From assembly GCA_019347585.1 (NCBI GenBank), contig JAHWLC010000070.1:1-6178 (forward strand): 6,178 nt of DNA, given 5' to 3'. Origin of the DNA: Actinomycetota bacterium (lineage in GTDB: Bacteria; Actinomycetota; Acidimicrobiia; Spongiisociales; ZC4RG35). Position 1 is the first letter of the stretch. Every line of letters begins with the position of its first letter. This document shows, piece by piece, positions 5,552-6,178 of this stretch. Position numbers and translations under genes: made by a program. Below the pieces are notes generated by a model. The model was not told where the DNA came from. It saw only the letters and a list, made by a program, of their open reading frames with translations, and ran no database searches.

Positions 5552-6178
5552 GTGAGATGCCCGAAGAGTTGCTCGCCCCGGAGACGCCTGACCTCGTCTG
5601 GTTTCGGGGGCCGGACACGATCCGCTTTCTCAACGACCTGCTCAGCCAGGAGATCGCCACCGCCGCCCCGTACCGGGTGCTGAGGTCGCTACTTCTCGAT
5701 CCCCAGGGGAGGCTGAGCCACATACTGTGGGTGCTGCGTGGTGACGACGAGGTGGGGCTGGTCACCGATCCTGGGCGCGGGCAAGACCTGGTCTCCACCC
5801 TGGGCCGGTACCGGATTCGGGTGGAAGTCCAGATCGACGAGGAGAGCGAGCCGGTCTGGCTGGTGGTGGGTGAGATGGCAACGGTTCCCGGGGGATGGGA
5901 GAGGACCGACGGCTCTCTTCTCGCCGATGTCTCCTGGGCGAAGGCCAAGCGCAGCCTGCGGGTCGGAGAGCGGCCCGACCTGGAGACGATGAGCCGCGAT
6001 CGCTACGAGGAGCTTCGGATCGAGTCGGGGGAGCCCCAGTTCGGCCAGGACGTGGACGAGAAGACGATCCCGCAACAGACCGGCCTGGTGCCGGTGGCGG
6101 TGGCTTTCGACAAAGGATGCTTCCTCGGCCAGGAGCTGGTTGCCCGCATCGACAGCCGGGGGGGCAACGTGCCCCAGC
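5548..6178 (+). CDS. ygfZ: YgfZ/GcvT-family folate-binding protein, 3'-truncated
   Basis: YgfZ-type proteins are cytosolic relatives of the glycine-cleavage T protein. In E. coli YgfZ binds tetrahydrofolate and helps assembly or repair of certain Fe-S enzymes such as MiaB. The 210 residues visible from GTG 5548 (207 from ATG 5557) run off the right edge. The hallmark motif KGCFLGQELVAR, preceded by FD, lies at about 189-200 counting from the GTG, with the conserved cysteine at residue 191. FGQDVDEKTIPQQTGL upstream and DSRGGNVP downstream also fit the family. The N-terminal WFRGPDTIRFLNDLLSQEI and LLLDPQGRLSHILWVL match its first domain. GTG 5548 overlaps the ccdA TGA (GTGA), with GAGGA at 5531-5535 as a distant ribosome site; ATG 5557, just after the ccdA stop, is the alternative. 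Cotranscription with ccdA is likely. The C-terminal barrel domain is missing only because the window ends. Confidence 0.9.
   Translation, partial: MSEMPEELLAPETPDLVWFRGPDTIRFLNDLLSQEIATAAPYRVLRSLLLDPQGRLSHILWVLRGDDEVGLVTDPGRGQDLVSTLGRYRIRVEVQIDEESEPVWLVVGEMATVPGGWERTDGSLLADVSWAKAKRSLRVGERPDLETMSRDRYEELRIESGEPQFGQDVDEKTIPQQTGLVPVAVAFDKGCFLGQELVARIDSRGGNVPQ

Overview
The window is gene-dense, GC-rich bacterial DNA, roughly two-thirds G+C by eye. Codons strongly prefer G/C in third position and intergenic gaps are tiny. The long-form ThyX N-terminus, frequent GTG/TTG starts, weak or absent Shine-Dalgarno sequences and an actinobacterial-looking YgfZ suggest a member of the Actinobacteria, possibly a deep lineage such as Acidimicrobiia or Thermoleophilia. 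That placement is inference from gene style; no rRNA or other taxonomic marker is present. I see no rRNA, tRNA, CRISPR array, insertion sequence or phage gene.

Layout, left to right: (1) the N-terminal 83 codons of a FAD-dependent thymidylate synthase (thyX), minus strand, running off the left edge; (2) a small two-helix membrane protein, plus strand, divergent from thyX; (3) an EamA/DMT-family permease, minus strand, convergent with the small gene and overlapping it by 7 bp; (4) endonuclease III (nth), plus strand, divergent from the permease across 44 bp; (5) a DinF-like MATE efflux protein whose TTG start overlaps the nth stop as TTGA; (6) an MFS transporter, minus strand, whose 3' end overlaps the MATE 3' end by 37 bp; (7) a 64-bp divergent promoter region with two short perfect dyads and a possible 10-codon upstream ORF; (8) ccdA, a DsbD-type thiol-electron transporter, plus strand; (9) a YgfZ/GcvT-like folate-binding protein starting inside the ccdA stop codon as GTGA and running off the right edge.

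Two pairs look translationally coupled: nth with the MATE gene, and ccdA with ygfZ. The first joins base-excision repair to multidrug/metabolite efflux. The second joins transmembrane thiol reduction to a protein linked in other bacteria to Fe-S cluster maintenance. The remaining genes form divergent or convergent pairs, and three permeases (DMT, MATE, MFS) lie close together without a shared pathway that the sequence reveals.

This is mostly ordinary chromosomal core or near-core sequence. I did not find a convincing new biological system. The points most worth a second look are the two stop/start-overlapping gene pairs, the ccdA leader, the nested convergent 3' ends and the small uncharacterised membrane protein.
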